DNA from: JAGWBD01 sp965197455
GTDB taxonomy: Bacteria; Chloroflexota; Anaerolineae; Aggregatilineales; Phototrophicaceae
Assembly: GCA_965197455.1 (NCBI GenBank)
Contig: OZ240208.1
Coordinates: 186,001-250,000 of the forward strand
Length of the DNA: 64,000 nucleotides
Direction of reading: 5' to 3'
This document shows positions 52,926 through 61,603 of the stretch, in pieces. The position numbers were made by a program, and so were the translations under genes. How positions within the stretch are numbered: the first letter of the stretch is position 1; the number at the start of each line of letters is the position of its first letter. Under the pieces are notes generated by a model. The model saw only the letters and a list, made by a program, of their open reading frames with translations, was not told where the DNA came from and searched no databases.

Positions 52926-53933
52926 TCAGAGATTCACCAGGGCGCCGCCCTGGGCGGAAGATTGTGTGATGGCGTCCCACAGGCGGGCCATGCGCAGGCC
53001 CACTTCGGGCGGGCAAGGGTTCGCCATGCGGCCCTCCCGCACGGCCAGGAACTGTTGCCAGGTACCCAGCGACTCCGGCACCGGCACCGGCGTCAATTCC
53101 TTTTCGTCCGCGCGGGCCATCTCGAGGCGCCGGCCCCAGACACAGGTGCGGATGAGGCCCTGTGTGCCATAGACGCGTACATCGGAGTCGATGAAGCCCG
53201 ATGCGCTGCGGCCGCAACCGTGCAGCGTGACCAGCGCGCCGGAGGCGAGGCGGCCGATCACCACGCCCAGCAGGTCGACCGGGCCGCCGAGGTTGTCCAG
53301 CCAGGCGCTGACCTCGACAAACTCTTCGCCGGCCAGATCCACAACCGTGTTGAGCATGTGCGCGCCGGTATCGAAGAGAAAGCCGCCACCCGATATCTCG
53401 GGCACTTGGCGCCAGGTGCCCTGGGTGAGGCTGTCCCAGTCCTGCCACACGGTCGCGGTGATGGATTGCACTGTGCCCAACTTGCCATCGCGCAGGATTT
53501 CAACCGCTGTGCGTACGTTGGGCGACATGCTGCCGTTGAAGGCCACCACCAGCAGCCTTCCCGTACGGTCGCGCGTTTCGATCAGCCTGACAGCCTCCGC
53601 CCCGTCCATCACCATGGGCTTCTCAAGCAGGACATCCAGCCCGGCCTCCAGGCACATGGATGCCTGGCTGTAGTGCAGGTTGTGCGGCGTCACAATCAGG
53701 ACGGCGTCAAGCGCAGCGCCATGGTCATCGAGCAGCTGCTCAAGGTCGGGCACATTGGGCGGCGGCGCCAGGCCGGCCTTCTCGAAGAGAGTCACGGCGG
53801 CGCCCCAGGCCTCCGCCGCGGGTTCACACACCACGCGGATATGCGTGGTATCCGTCTGCTGTAACATGCGCGTGATGTGCCCGCGCGACATGTTACCCGT
53901 GCCGATGACTGCTATCTGCAAGGGGCTGACCAT
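52926..53933 (-). CDS. Gfo/Idh/MocA-family oxidoreductase
   Basis: A 335-residue NAD(P)-dependent dehydrogenase of the glucose-fructose oxidoreductase family. The Rossmann motif I-G-T-G-N-M-S and the E-K-P-M motif are visible near residues 9 and 95. In ThuA/ThuB-type systems the dehydrogenase partner acts on the 3-keto sugar, and here the ThuA-like gene follows directly. The ATG at 53933 (M-V-S-P) is favoured over 53957. It is unrelated in position to the Gfo/Idh at 12.8 kb. Confidence 0.92.
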   Translation of the reverse strand: MVSPLQIAVIGTGNMSRGHITRMLQQTDTTHIRVVCEPAAEAWGAAVTLFEKAGLAPPPNVPDLEQLLDDHGAALDAVLIVTPHNLHYSQASMCLEAGLDVLLEKPMVMDGAEAVRLIETRDRTGRLLVVAFNGSMSPNVRTAVEILRDGKLGTVQSITATVWQDWDSLTQGTWRQVPEISGGGFLFDTGAHMLNTVVDLAGEEFVEVSAWLDNLGGPVDLLGVVIGRLASGALVTLHGCGRSASGFIDSDVRVYGTQGLIRTCVWGRRLEMARADEKELTPVPVPESLGTWQQFLAVREGRMANPCPPEVGLRMARLWDAITQSSAQGGALVNL

Positions 53934-54023
53934 GAGGCCTCCATGGGTGCTGTCCACTACGCGCGCAATTTAACCTGAGCGAGGCACTGTGACAAGCAAT
54001 CCGCAGGGCACGGGCCTGATTGC

Positions 54024-54051
54024 TTGCCGATGCGTTCAGGATGTGCATAAT
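54024..54051 (+). promoter_or_regulatory. Promoter of the pentose-phosphate operon
   Basis: TTGCCG (54024-54029) and CATAAT (54046-54051) with a 16-base spacer and an extended TG. It lies 24 bases before the ATG at 54076, with GGGAGGG as ribosome-binding site. Confidence 0.55.
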
Positions 54052-54075
54052 CGGCGCGTCAGGCGGGAGGGTTCA

Positions 54076-56922
54076 ATGAACAATATTCAGGAATTGGGGC
54101 AGCTGGGTCAATCAATCTGGCTGGATTACATCAGGCGCGCTTTCATCACGTCCGGGGAAATGCAATCCCTGATCGACAAGGGGGTGCGCGGGGTCACCTC
54201 CAACCCGGCCATCTTTGAGAAGGCCATCGCCCACAGCGACGACTACGACGATCAGCTGCAGCAGCTGGTGGAGGGCGGGGCGGGCGTCGGCGAGGTCTAC
54301 GAAGCGCTGGCGCTTGAGGACATCCGGATGGCAACCGGCCTGTTCCTGCCGGTCTATGAAGAGAGCGCGGGCGAGGACGGCTATGTCAGTCTCGAGGTCA
54401 ATCCCACCCTGGCCTTCGACACTGACGGCACGGTTGCGGAAGCCCGACGTTATTTTAAGGAACTGAATTGCCCCAACCTGATGATCAAGGTGCCGGCCAC
54501 CGCAGAAGGCATTCCGGCAGTCGAGCAGCTCATCGCCGAGGGCATCAACGTCAACATCACGCTGATGTTCTCCATGGCGCACTACGAGGCGGTTGCCAAC
54601 GCCTACATCCGCGGGCTGGAACGCCTGGCGGCCAGTGGCGGCGACCTGCGCAAGGTGGGCTCGGTGGCCTCCTTCTTCGTCAGTCGCGTCGACGTCAAGC
54701 TGGAAGGCCCGCTGGCAGAGGCTGGCGCGCCGGAGCTTCAGGCCAGTATCGCCATCGACAATTCGAAACTGGTGTATGAGCGCTTTCGCGAGCTTTTCTC
54801 CGGCGAGCGCTGGCAGCGCCTGGCAGAGCAGGGCGCGCGTGTGCAACGGCCCCTGTGGGCCAGCACCGGCACCAAGGACCCGGCGCTGCCGGACACGCTC
54901 TACGTGGATACGCTGATCGGCGCGGACACGGTCAACACCCTGCCGCCCGAAACGCTCAACGCCTTCCTCGACCACGGCACAGTCGCCCTGACGGTCGGGG
55001 ACGACCTGGATGAGAGCCGCGCCCGCATCGATCGTTTGGCAGAACTGGGTATCGACCTGAGCCTGGCTGGTGAGGAGCTGCAGGCCGAAGGCGTGGACAA
55101 GTTCATCGCTCCCTTCGAGTCGCTGCTGGGCACCATCGCCGCCCGCCGCGACCAAATCCGCGCGGAGACGCAACATATTTCGGCGCAGCTTCACCGCCAC
55201 CAGAGTCTGGTGGACCAGACCCTGGCCGAAATGAGCACGGACGACATCGTAGGACGCATCTGGCGCCGCGATCATACGGTCTGGCGGCCCGACCCGACGG
55301 AAATCAGCGACCGCCTCGGTTGGCTGGACTGCGCGCAGGATATGCTGGCGAATTACGGCGAGGACATGGCGGACACGGTCAGCGCCGACCTGGAGCAATG
55401 TCGTGCCTGGAGCACGGTCGGCAGCATTCGCGGCCTGGTGGACGCTGTGCGCGCGGAAGGCTACACGCATGTGCTGCTGCTTGGCATGGGCGGTTCGAGT
55501 CTGGCGCCGGAGCTGTTCGGCTCGCTGTGGGGCGAGGAGGCCGGCGGCCTGGCGTTGACGGTGCTGGACAGCACGGACGCCGACGCCATTCGGGCAAAGA
55601 CCCGGGAGCTGGATCCCGCCCGCACACTGTACGTGGTCTCCACCAAGTCCGGCGGCACAGTGGAGACGCGGACGCTCTTCCAGCAGTGTTACGCCCAGGC
55701 GAGCCTGGCCCTGTGCGGGACGGAAGTCGGGGCGCACTTCGTCGCCATCACCGACCCGGGCAGCGCGCTGGTTGAGCTGGCACAGAAACACGAATTCCGC
55801 GCAATCTTCCTCAACGAGCCGGACATCGGTGGCCGCTACTCAGCGCTCTCATACTTTGGCCTGCTGCCGGCTGCGCTGGCGGGCGTTGATGTGCCCTTGT
55901 TGCTGGAGCGTGCGCTGGCGATGGCCAGGGGTTGCCAGTTACAGCCGGCGCAGAATCCCGGCGCCTGGCTGGGCGCAGTGCTTGGCAGCCTGGCGCGCGT
56001 CGGCCGCGACAAACTCACGCTGCTTTGCTCGCCACAACTGGCCAGCTTCGGCGACTGGGTCGAGCAGCTCATCGCCGAGAGCACAGGCAAGGACGGAACC
56101 GGTATATTGCCGGTGGCCGGCGAGGCGTTGACAGCGCCGGAAGCCTATGGCGCAGATCGTCTGTTTGTGCAACTGCAGCTGGAAGGCGACGACAGCCAGG
56201 ATGCGGCCGTGAACGCGCTGGAAGAGGCCGGTCATCCGGTGCTGCGCCTGACGCTCAAGGACCGCTACGATCTGGGCGCGCAAATCTTTCTGTGGGAGTT
56301 TGCGGTGGCGGTGGCTGGCTGGCGTATGGGTATTCATCCCTTCGATCAGCCGGATGTGGAAAGCGCCAAGGTGCAGGCGCGACAGATGGTCGCTGAATGG
56401 CAGGCGACCGGCTCGCTGCCGCAGCCTGAGCCGCAACTTTGTGAAGCGGGCATCAGTGTCTACGGCGCGCAGGGAGCCACCAATCTGGCGGGAGCGCTGG
56501 CGGACATTGTGAATCCGGGGGCGGCGGGCGACTACATCGCACTGCAGGCCTGGCTTACGCCGAACGCTGCGACGGATGCCGCGTTGCAGTCGCTGCGAAC
56601 GCAGTTGCGCGCGGCCAGCGGCCTGGCAATCACCCTCGGCTACGGGCCCCGCTTCCTGCATTCCACCGGTCAGCTGCACAAGGGCGACTCCGGCAACGGG
56701 CGGTTCCTGCAGCTCACGGCTGACGCGGGGGCGCAGCTGACCATCCCGGGGGAGGGCGGCATGAGCTTCAACGTGCTCAGCCAGGCGCAATCCCTGGGTG
56801 ACCGCGAAGCACTGCTGGCCAGGGAACGGCGCGTGTTGCGTCTGCACCTGGACGGGGGCGTGGACGCTGGTCTGCGCGCTATCGCAGACGCCCTGCAGGC
56901 GTCCTCCCGAGCGGCCCTTTGA
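54076..56922 (+). CDS. tal-pgi: Bifunctional transaldolase / glucose-6-phosphate isomerase
   Basis: A 948-residue fusion. Residues 1-~365 are a transaldolase with Schiff-base Lys138 in M-I-K-V-P-A-T. Residues ~385-948 are a phosphoglucose isomerase, including G-M-G-G-S-S-L-A-P (~466-476) and S-T-K-S-G-G-T-V-E-T, which bind the sugar phosphate. The fusion joins the pentose-phosphate exit to glycolysis in one chain and is known from several Chloroflexota and some Actinobacteria and Cyanobacteria. It is the first gene of an operon with rpiA and zwf; gnd is not seen. Confidence 0.95.
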   Translation: MNNIQELGQLGQSIWLDYIRRAFITSGEMQSLIDKGVRGVTSNPAIFEKAIAHSDDYDDQLQQLVEGGAGVGEVYEALALEDIRMATGLFLPVYEESAGEDGYVSLEVNPTLAFDTDGTVAEARRYFKELNCPNLMIKVPATAEGIPAVEQLIAEGINVNITLMFSMAHYEAVANAYIRGLERLAASGGDLRKVGSVASFFVSRVDVKLEGPLAEAGAPELQASIAIDNSKLVYERFRELFSGERWQRLAEQGARVQRPLWASTGTKDPALPDTLYVDTLIGADTVNTLPPETLNAFLDHGTVALTVGDDLDESRARIDRLAELGIDLSLAGEELQAEGVDKFIAPFESLLGTIAARRDQIRAETQHISAQLHRHQSLVDQTLAEMSTDDIVGRIWRRDHTVWRPDPTEISDRLGWLDCAQDMLANYGEDMADTVSADLEQCRAWSTVGSIRGLVDAVRAEGYTHVLLLGMGGSSLAPELFGSLWGEEAGGLALTVLDSTDADAIRAKTRELDPARTLYVVSTKSGGTVETRTLFQQCYAQASLALCGTEVGAHFVAITDPGSALVELAQKHEFRAIFLNEPDIGGRYSALSYFGLLPAALAGVDVPLLLERALAMARGCQLQPAQNPGAWLGAVLGSLARVGRDKLTLLCSPQLASFGDWVEQLIAESTGKDGTGILPVAGEALTAPEAYGADRLFVQLQLEGDDSQDAAVNALEEAGHPVLRLTLKDRYDLGAQIFLWEFAVAVAGWRMGIHPFDQPDVESAKVQARQMVAEWQATGSLPQPEPQLCEAGISVYGAQGATNLAGALADIVNPGAAGDYIALQAWLTPNAATDAALQSLRTQLRAASGLAITLGYGPRFLHSTGQLHKGDSGNGRFLQLTADAGAQLTIPGEGGMSFNVLSQAQSLGDREALLARERRVLRLHLDGGVDAGLRAIADALQASSRAAL

Positions 56923-57656
56923 TGGCAGCCAGTGGCGAGGTTGAGCGTCTCAAACAGCAGGCTGCCGAACGCGCGCTCGAATTTGTAGAGCCGGGTATGG
57001 TGCTGGGTCTCGGCGAGGGCAGCACGTCGCTGCTGGCCATCCGTCAACTTGGTGCGCTGCTGGCGGCTGGAGAGCTGCATGACATTGTCGGCATCCCCGC
57101 CTCGCCCAGAATGGCACAGGAAGCGCAGCGTCTCGGCATCCCCCTGACCAGTCTGGAGGAGCAGCAGCAGATCGACCTTACAATCGACGGCGCGGATGAA
57201 GTGGATCCGCAACTGGACCTCATCAAGGGCGGCGGCGGCGCGTTGCTGCGCGAAAAAATCATTGCCCAGGCCACCCGACGTGAGATCATCATCGTGGACG
57301 AAAGCAAGCTGGTACCGCAGCTGGGGAGCAACTGGGCTATTCCGGTTGAGGTAGAGCCCTTTGGTCACGGGACGCAGGTGACCTGGTTGCGTTCGTTGGG
57401 CGCGGAGCCACGGCTGCGAATGCACGATGGCGAGCCCTTCCGCACGGATGGCGGCAACTTCATTCTCGAATGCGCCTTCGGCCCGCTGCCGGATGCCTGG
57501 GCGCTGGCGCGGCAACTCAAGGCGCGCACCGGTATTGTGGAACACGGCCTGTTCCTTGGCCTGGCCAGCGACGTCATCGTGGCCGGCGCGGACGGCATTC
57601 GTCACCTGCGGCGAGCAACGCGCGCGGAAGCTCAGGCAGGAAGGGTGCAGGGATGA
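56922..57656 (+). CDS. rpiA: Ribose-5-phosphate isomerase A
   Basis: It interconverts ribose 5-phosphate and ribulose 5-phosphate. Present are G-L-G-E-G-S-T-S (phosphate loop), I-D-G-A-D-E-V-D with two acidic residues, the Lys in K-G-G-G-G-A-L-L-R-E-K and D-E-S-K-L-V. Length 244 is typical. Its ATG shares a base with the tal-pgi TGA (TGATG), so it is tightly coupled. The stop overlaps the zwf start. Confidence 0.95.
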   Translation: MAASGEVERLKQQAAERALEFVEPGMVLGLGEGSTSLLAIRQLGALLAAGELHDIVGIPASPRMAQEAQRLGIPLTSLEEQQQIDLTIDGADEVDPQLDLIKGGGGALLREKIIAQATRREIIIVDESKLVPQLGSNWAIPVEVEPFGHGTQVTWLRSLGAEPRLRMHDGEPFRTDGGNFILECAFGPLPDAWALARQLKARTGIVEHGLFLGLASDVIVAGADGIRHLRRATRAEAQAGRVQG

Positions 57657-59080
57657 GTGAAGCCACCAGCATCGTTATCTTTGGCGCCTCTGGCGACCTG
57701 ACCCGGCGCAAGCTGGTGCCTGCCCTCTACAACCTGCATCTCAAGGGTCGCCTGTCTGGCCCGTTGAATATCGTCGGCATATCGCGCACGCCCTTCAGCC
57801 ACACCGAGTGGCGCGAGCGACTATGCGCCGGCGTTCTGGAGCATTCGCCCGTGACCTGGGACCGGTCGCACTGGGATGAATTCGCGCGTCACATCTGGTA
57901 TGTGCCGGGCAACGCCGCTGAAACAGAAGACATGACGCGATTGAACCATTTTCTGACTGAGCGCGAGCAGGGGCCGAGCCAACGTCTTTATTATCTCTCG
58001 GTAGCGCCGCCGCTCTACGTGCCGATTGTGCACAATTTGGGCGCGCTGGGCATGCACCAGGCGGAGCAGGGCTGGCGCCGCGCCATCTTTGAAAAACCTT
58101 TCGGCACCGACCTCGCCTCTGCGCGTGACCTGAACCGCGAGATTCACCAGTTTTTCTCTGAAAGCCAGGTCTTCCGGATCGATCACTATCTGGGCAAGGA
58201 AACCATCCAGAACATCATTTACCTGCGCTTCGCCAACGCGATTTTCGAGCCGCTGTGGAACCGCGAACATATCGAGAATGTACAGATCAGCGCGCTGGAA
58301 GCGGTGGATGTGGGCACGCGCGGCGGCTACTACGATGACTTTGGCGTCTTTCGCGACATGTTTCAGAATCACATGCTGCAAATGATGATGTTGACCGCCA
58401 TCGAGCCACCAGATCTATTCGATGCTGATCTCATCCGTGACGAGAAGGTGCGTCTACTGAACGCAGTACGGCCGGTCGCGCCGGAAGACGTCATTAGTGG
58501 ACAGTACGAAGGCTACAACCCTGCCGAAGAGTCTGACGGCGCTGTGCCCACAGCGACCTATGCGGCGCTACGTCTGTGGGTGGACAACGATCGTTGGCAG
58601 GGCGTCCCGTTTTATTTGCGTTCCGGCAAGGCGCTGGGCGGCAAGCGCACCGACATCATCATCAACTTCCGTCAGCCACCACAGCGCATGCTGGGCGAAC
58701 GGCAGTCAATCCCCAACGCCCTCTCCATCTGCCTGCAGCCGGACGAAGGCGTGCAACTGGCGATTGACGCCAAGGCGCCGGACACTGTTGGTGAAACACG
58801 CCGGGTACAAATGGGCTTTCGCTATGATCATGCCTTTGCCGCAACGCCCATACCGGAAGCCTACGAACGGCTGTTGCGCGACGCCATGCAGGGCGATGTT
58901 TCGCTCTTCGCCCGCAGCGATGGTATCGAGGCCGCCTGGCAACTGATGGATCCCGTGATTCGCGACAGCGAAACGCGCGCACCCTTGCCCTACGCCCATG
59001 GCAGCCAGGGCCCGGCTGCGTCCGCAGCGCTGCTGGCTGAGTCAGGGCATACATGGGCATCCGGTTGCGGACGGGAATGA
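57653..59080 (+). CDS. zwf: Glucose-6-phosphate 1-dehydrogenase
   Basis: The first and NADPH-yielding step of the oxidative pentose-phosphate branch. The N-terminal G-A-S-G-D-L-T-R-R-K is the NADP motif and R-I-D-H-Y-L-G-K-E (residues ~175-183) the substrate/catalytic region. The length of 475 is normal. The ATG at 57653 overlaps the rpiA stop (ATGA). No opcA or pgl gene is adjacent. Confidence 0.96.
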   Translation: MSEATSIVIFGASGDLTRRKLVPALYNLHLKGRLSGPLNIVGISRTPFSHTEWRERLCAGVLEHSPVTWDRSHWDEFARHIWYVPGNAAETEDMTRLNHFLTEREQGPSQRLYYLSVAPPLYVPIVHNLGALGMHQAEQGWRRAIFEKPFGTDLASARDLNREIHQFFSESQVFRIDHYLGKETIQNIIYLRFANAIFEPLWNREHIENVQISALEAVDVGTRGGYYDDFGVFRDMFQNHMLQMMMLTAIEPPDLFDADLIRDEKVRLLNAVRPVAPEDVISGQYEGYNPAEESDGAVPTATYAALRLWVDNDRWQGVPFYLRSGKALGGKRTDIIINFRQPPQRMLGERQSIPNALSICLQPDEGVQLAIDAKAPDTVGETRRVQMGFRYDHAFAATPIPEAYERLLRDAMQGDVSLFARSDGIEAAWQLMDPVIRDSETRAPLPYAHGSQGPAASAALLAESGHTWASGCGRE

Positions 59081-59153
59081 GTTGAGCGTTCCGGGTGTGG
59101 GATTGTCAAACTGTTTCACCTACTCCACATTTCCTGACCCGCGCTGCTGACCT

Positions 59154-59534
59154 GTGGCGACCTGGAAGGCATTCGACCAGCAGGCGCTACAACTCATCCG
59201 TCAGATCCCGCCGGGCAGGGTGAGCAGCTACGGTCGCATCGCCGCCCACATTCCGCCGCCACATGGCATGGACCCGAACGGCTACCGGCGCATCGCGCCC
59301 CGGAAAGTCGGCAGCGCATTGCGCCACCTGGGCCGCCGCCTGGCAGGTCAGTCACCGCCGAACGAAGCGCAATTCCCCTGGCATCGCATCCTGAACAGTC
59401 GCGGCTGCAGCAGTCTGGAGGGTCAGGCTGCCGCGTTGCAGCGGGCCTTGCTGGAAGCTGAAGGTGTGTCTTTCGACAAAGACGGTTGCGTGGACATGGC
59501 GCGCTACGCCTGGGAGTTCCCGAACCAGGGATAA
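59154..59534 (+). CDS. Alkyltransferase-like protein (ATL, MGMT family without active Cys)
   Basis: A 126-residue homologue of the DNA-binding domain of O6-alkylguanine-DNA alkyltransferase. The active-site P-C-H-R reads P-W-H-R, so Trp replaces the reactive Cys. ATL proteins with that change flag O6-alkylguanine lesions for nucleotide-excision repair without removing the alkyl group. A Pro-rich loop (P-P-P-H-G-M-D-P, residues ~37-45) is longer than in E. coli. The start is GTG at 59154 with a poor ribosome-binding site. It converges with pyrF. Confidence 0.88.
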   Translation: MATWKAFDQQALQLIRQIPPGRVSSYGRIAAHIPPPHGMDPNGYRRIAPRKVGSALRHLGRRLAGQSPPNEAQFPWHRILNSRGCSSLEGQAAALQRALLEAEGVSFDKDGCVDMARYAWEFPNQG

Positions 59535-59543
59535 CCGCGTACA

Positions 59544-60368
59544 TTAGCGGCTCTGGCGCTGCCTGGCCTGGCTGCGTTCCAGGTTAATTTCATTTCGCAG
59601 CGCGCGTGCGGCTGCTCCCGGGTCGTCAGCGAAGAGGATGCTGCGCGCAGCGTTGAGGATCAGCCCGCCGCCCTGTGCATCAAGGCCGGCGCGCAGGGAC
59701 GCGGCGACCTCGCCGCCCTGGGCGCCGATGCCTGGCACCAGGAAAGGCATGTCGCCGACAAGCTGCCGCGCCTGCGCCAGCTCTTGTGGGCGGGTCGCGC
59801 CCATCACCAGCATGCAGTTGCCCTTGTCATTCCAATGTTCGCAGACAGCCAGCGCGACCTGCTGCCACAGAGGTCGTCCCTCGCAATGCAGGTCCTGAAA
59901 CTCGCCCGCGCCCGGGTTTGAAGTGCGGCAGAGGATGATGCAGGCGCGCTCGCTGCGCTCCAGAAAAGGCGCCAGGGCCTCGCGTCCCAGCCAGGGATTG
60001 AGCGTAACGGCGTCGAAGCCAAGGCCGTCAAAGATGGCGCTGGCGTAGGCTGCGCTGGTGCTGCCGATGTCGCCGCGCTTGGCATCACAGATCGTCAGAA
60101 TATCCGGATACTGCGCACGCAACCATTCAAGCGTGAGACGCAGGGCCAGCAGTCCCGTTGCTCCATGAGCCTCGTAAAAGGCGAGGTTGGGTTTGTAGGC
60201 GCATACCCAGGGATGCGTCTCCTGAATGATGCTGCGGTTGAAGGCGAAGAGGGGCTGCTCGTGCTGCAGGAAGCGCGCGGGAATGCGTTCCAGGCGGCTG
60301 TCCAGACCGACGCAGAGCAGCGAGTCGGCCTTTTCAACCCGGCGGCGATATTTCTCCAGGGCGTTCAC
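59544..60368 (-). CDS. pyrF: Orotidine-5'-phosphate decarboxylase (type 2)
   Basis: The last step of UMP synthesis. At 274 residues it is the longer bacterial (type 2) form. The catalytic motif D-A-K-R-G-D-I-G-S-T lies near residue 90. It starts with GTG at 60368, overlapping the pyrE stop (GTGA). It is the third gene of a pyrB'-pyrE-pyrF row, so transcription is likely from the pyrE region. Confidence 0.95.
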   Translation of the reverse strand: MNALEKYRRRVEKADSLLCVGLDSRLERIPARFLQHEQPLFAFNRSIIQETHPWVCAYKPNLAFYEAHGATGLLALRLTLEWLRAQYPDILTICDAKRGDIGSTSAAYASAIFDGLGFDAVTLNPWLGREALAPFLERSERACIILCRTSNPGAGEFQDLHCEGRPLWQQVALAVCEHWNDKGNCMLVMGATRPQELAQARQLVGDMPFLVPGIGAQGGEVAASLRAGLDAQGGGLILNAARSILFADDPGAAARALRNEINLERSQARQRQSR

Positions 60369-61012
60369 AGGCTCTCCTGCGGCTGCCAGGCTCGCGGCTC
60401 GCGCTGCCAACCCTCCAGCTGCGCGCGCGTCGCTTGATCTACCAGGCCGCGTTCTGCAGCAACAGCCAGCAACCTGCCGAAACCGGCCAGCGGCCACAGG
60501 CGCACCTGAGCGTTGAGAAAGGCCTGGTGCGCCTCCGCCAGATCGTAGGTCGTGATGCACAGACAGTCCGTGACCCGCGCGCCTGCCTCGCGCAGGGCCG
60601 CTACGCCCGAGAGACTGCTGCCACCGGTAGTGACCAGGTCCTCAACCAGCAGCACCTGCCGGCCCGCCACCTCGCCACCATCAATGCGACTCTGCAGTCC
60701 GTGACCCTTGGCTTCCTTACGCACGAATACCGAGGGGCAGCCGAGCGTGAAGGCCAACGCCGAACTGTGTGGTATGCCGCCCACGGCAATGCCGGCAATG
60801 ATATCGAAGTCCAGCCCGGCCTCGCGGATGAGCGAACGCATACTGGCGATGACGGTCTGCCATTGTGCCGGATGATGGATGAGGCGGCGGTTGTCGATGT
60901 ACACCGGTGACTGGATGCCGGAACGAAAGGTCACTGGAGAAGCGGGCGCATGATGAAAGGCGCCGATTTCCAACAGGGCATTGGCCACCGCGGCTTCGCT
61001 ACCAGGGTCCAT
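60365..61012 (-). CDS. pyrE: Orotate phosphoribosyltransferase
   Basis: It joins orotate with PRPP to form OMP. The PRPP loop V-L-L-V-E-D-L-V-T-T-G-G-S (near residues ~120-132) and the flexible-loop Lys region F-V-R-K-E-A-K-G-H-G are present. Length 215 fits. The ATG at 61012 has GAGGAAC eight bases upstream; ATG 61024 is less good. It overlaps the tail of the truncated pyrB frame. Confidence 0.95.
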   Translation of the reverse strand: MDPGSEAAVANALLEIGAFHHAPASPVTFRSGIQSPVYIDNRRLIHHPAQWQTVIASMRSLIREAGLDFDIIAGIAVGGIPHSSALAFTLGCPSVFVRKEAKGHGLQSRIDGGEVAGRQVLLVEDLVTTGGSSLSGVAALREAGARVTDCLCITTYDLAEAHQAFLNAQVRLWPLAGFGRLLAVAAERGLVDQATRAQLEGWQREPRAWQPQESL

Positions 61013-61562
61013 GTTGTTCCTCATGCAGAATGAGCGCAGCGGCCAGCGGCCCGCGCCAGACCAGTGCCGACCAGTATTGGGCTGCCCGCGTCGCACAGGC
61101 GCGCCAACTGGCACCATCCAGTATACCGCCGCAGCCAATCACCTCGACAGCGTCCTCGGCTTCCTGCAGCAAGGCTTGCGCAGCCAGAGCGTGTTCGCGG
61201 TCGGCCAGGTTTTCGCCCTTGTAGACGGAGGAGAAGCGCACGCCGTTGCTGGCGCCAATGACTTCGCCGCCGAGGCGACGCATGGCCGCCTGGAAGGACA
61301 TGTCCGTCCGGGTGCGGGCTTCGAAAAAGATCATGGCCATGACCTTGCCACTGCAGATCTCGGTCATGCCGCGGTCATGCTGACGCGAGCGTTTTTTGAG
61401 CGAGGTGCTCGCGTCAAAGAGGTCCTGCAGGTCCTGGCGCGAGAACTGCTCGACGGTGAGGATGTGATTGCCGGTGAAGTTACCTTCGATGCGTGGCGGT
61501 TCGTAGAGTCTGGCGAAATCCAGCGCGCGTCTGGTGTCGGCCTGCAGGGAAGCTGCGTCCAT
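60999..61562 (-). pseudogene. pyrB: Truncated aspartate carbamoyltransferase (pyrB remnant)
   Basis: A 187-codon frame. Residues ~30-121 match the carbamoyl-phosphate domain of aspartate carbamoyltransferase (R-L-G-G-E-V-I-G, S-S-V-Y-K-G-E-N-L-A-D). The full enzyme is ~300 residues; the aspartate domain is missing and the last ~65 codons show no similarity. The P-S-T-R-T-R loop reads A-R-T-R-T-D, so the Ser and second Arg that bind carbamoyl phosphate are lost. The start has a strong AGGAGGG. It may be a dead gene kept in front of pyrE or an expressed fragment; catalysis is unlikely. Confidence 0.75.
61120..61125 (-). promoter_or_regulatory. -10 candidate for pyrE inside the pyrB remnant
   Basis: TATACT on the minus strand, 107 bases before the pyrE ATG, in the stretch after aspartate carbamoyltransferase similarity ends. 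No good -35. Confidence 0.35.
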
Positions 61563-61579
61563 GTACCCTCCTGTCCCTT

Positions 61580-61603
61580 AAAAATGCCACCTCAGCGGGT
61601 GGC
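61580..61603 (-). terminator. Intrinsic terminator between the PurN-like gene and pyrB remnant
   Basis: On the minus strand a 6-bp stem (61598-61603 with 61586-61591), 6-base loop, is followed by ATTTTT. The PurN-like stop codon sits in the loop, and the pyrB remnant's ATG is 18 bases after the T-tract. This suggests a translation-dependent attenuator or a plain operon end. Confidence 0.7.
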
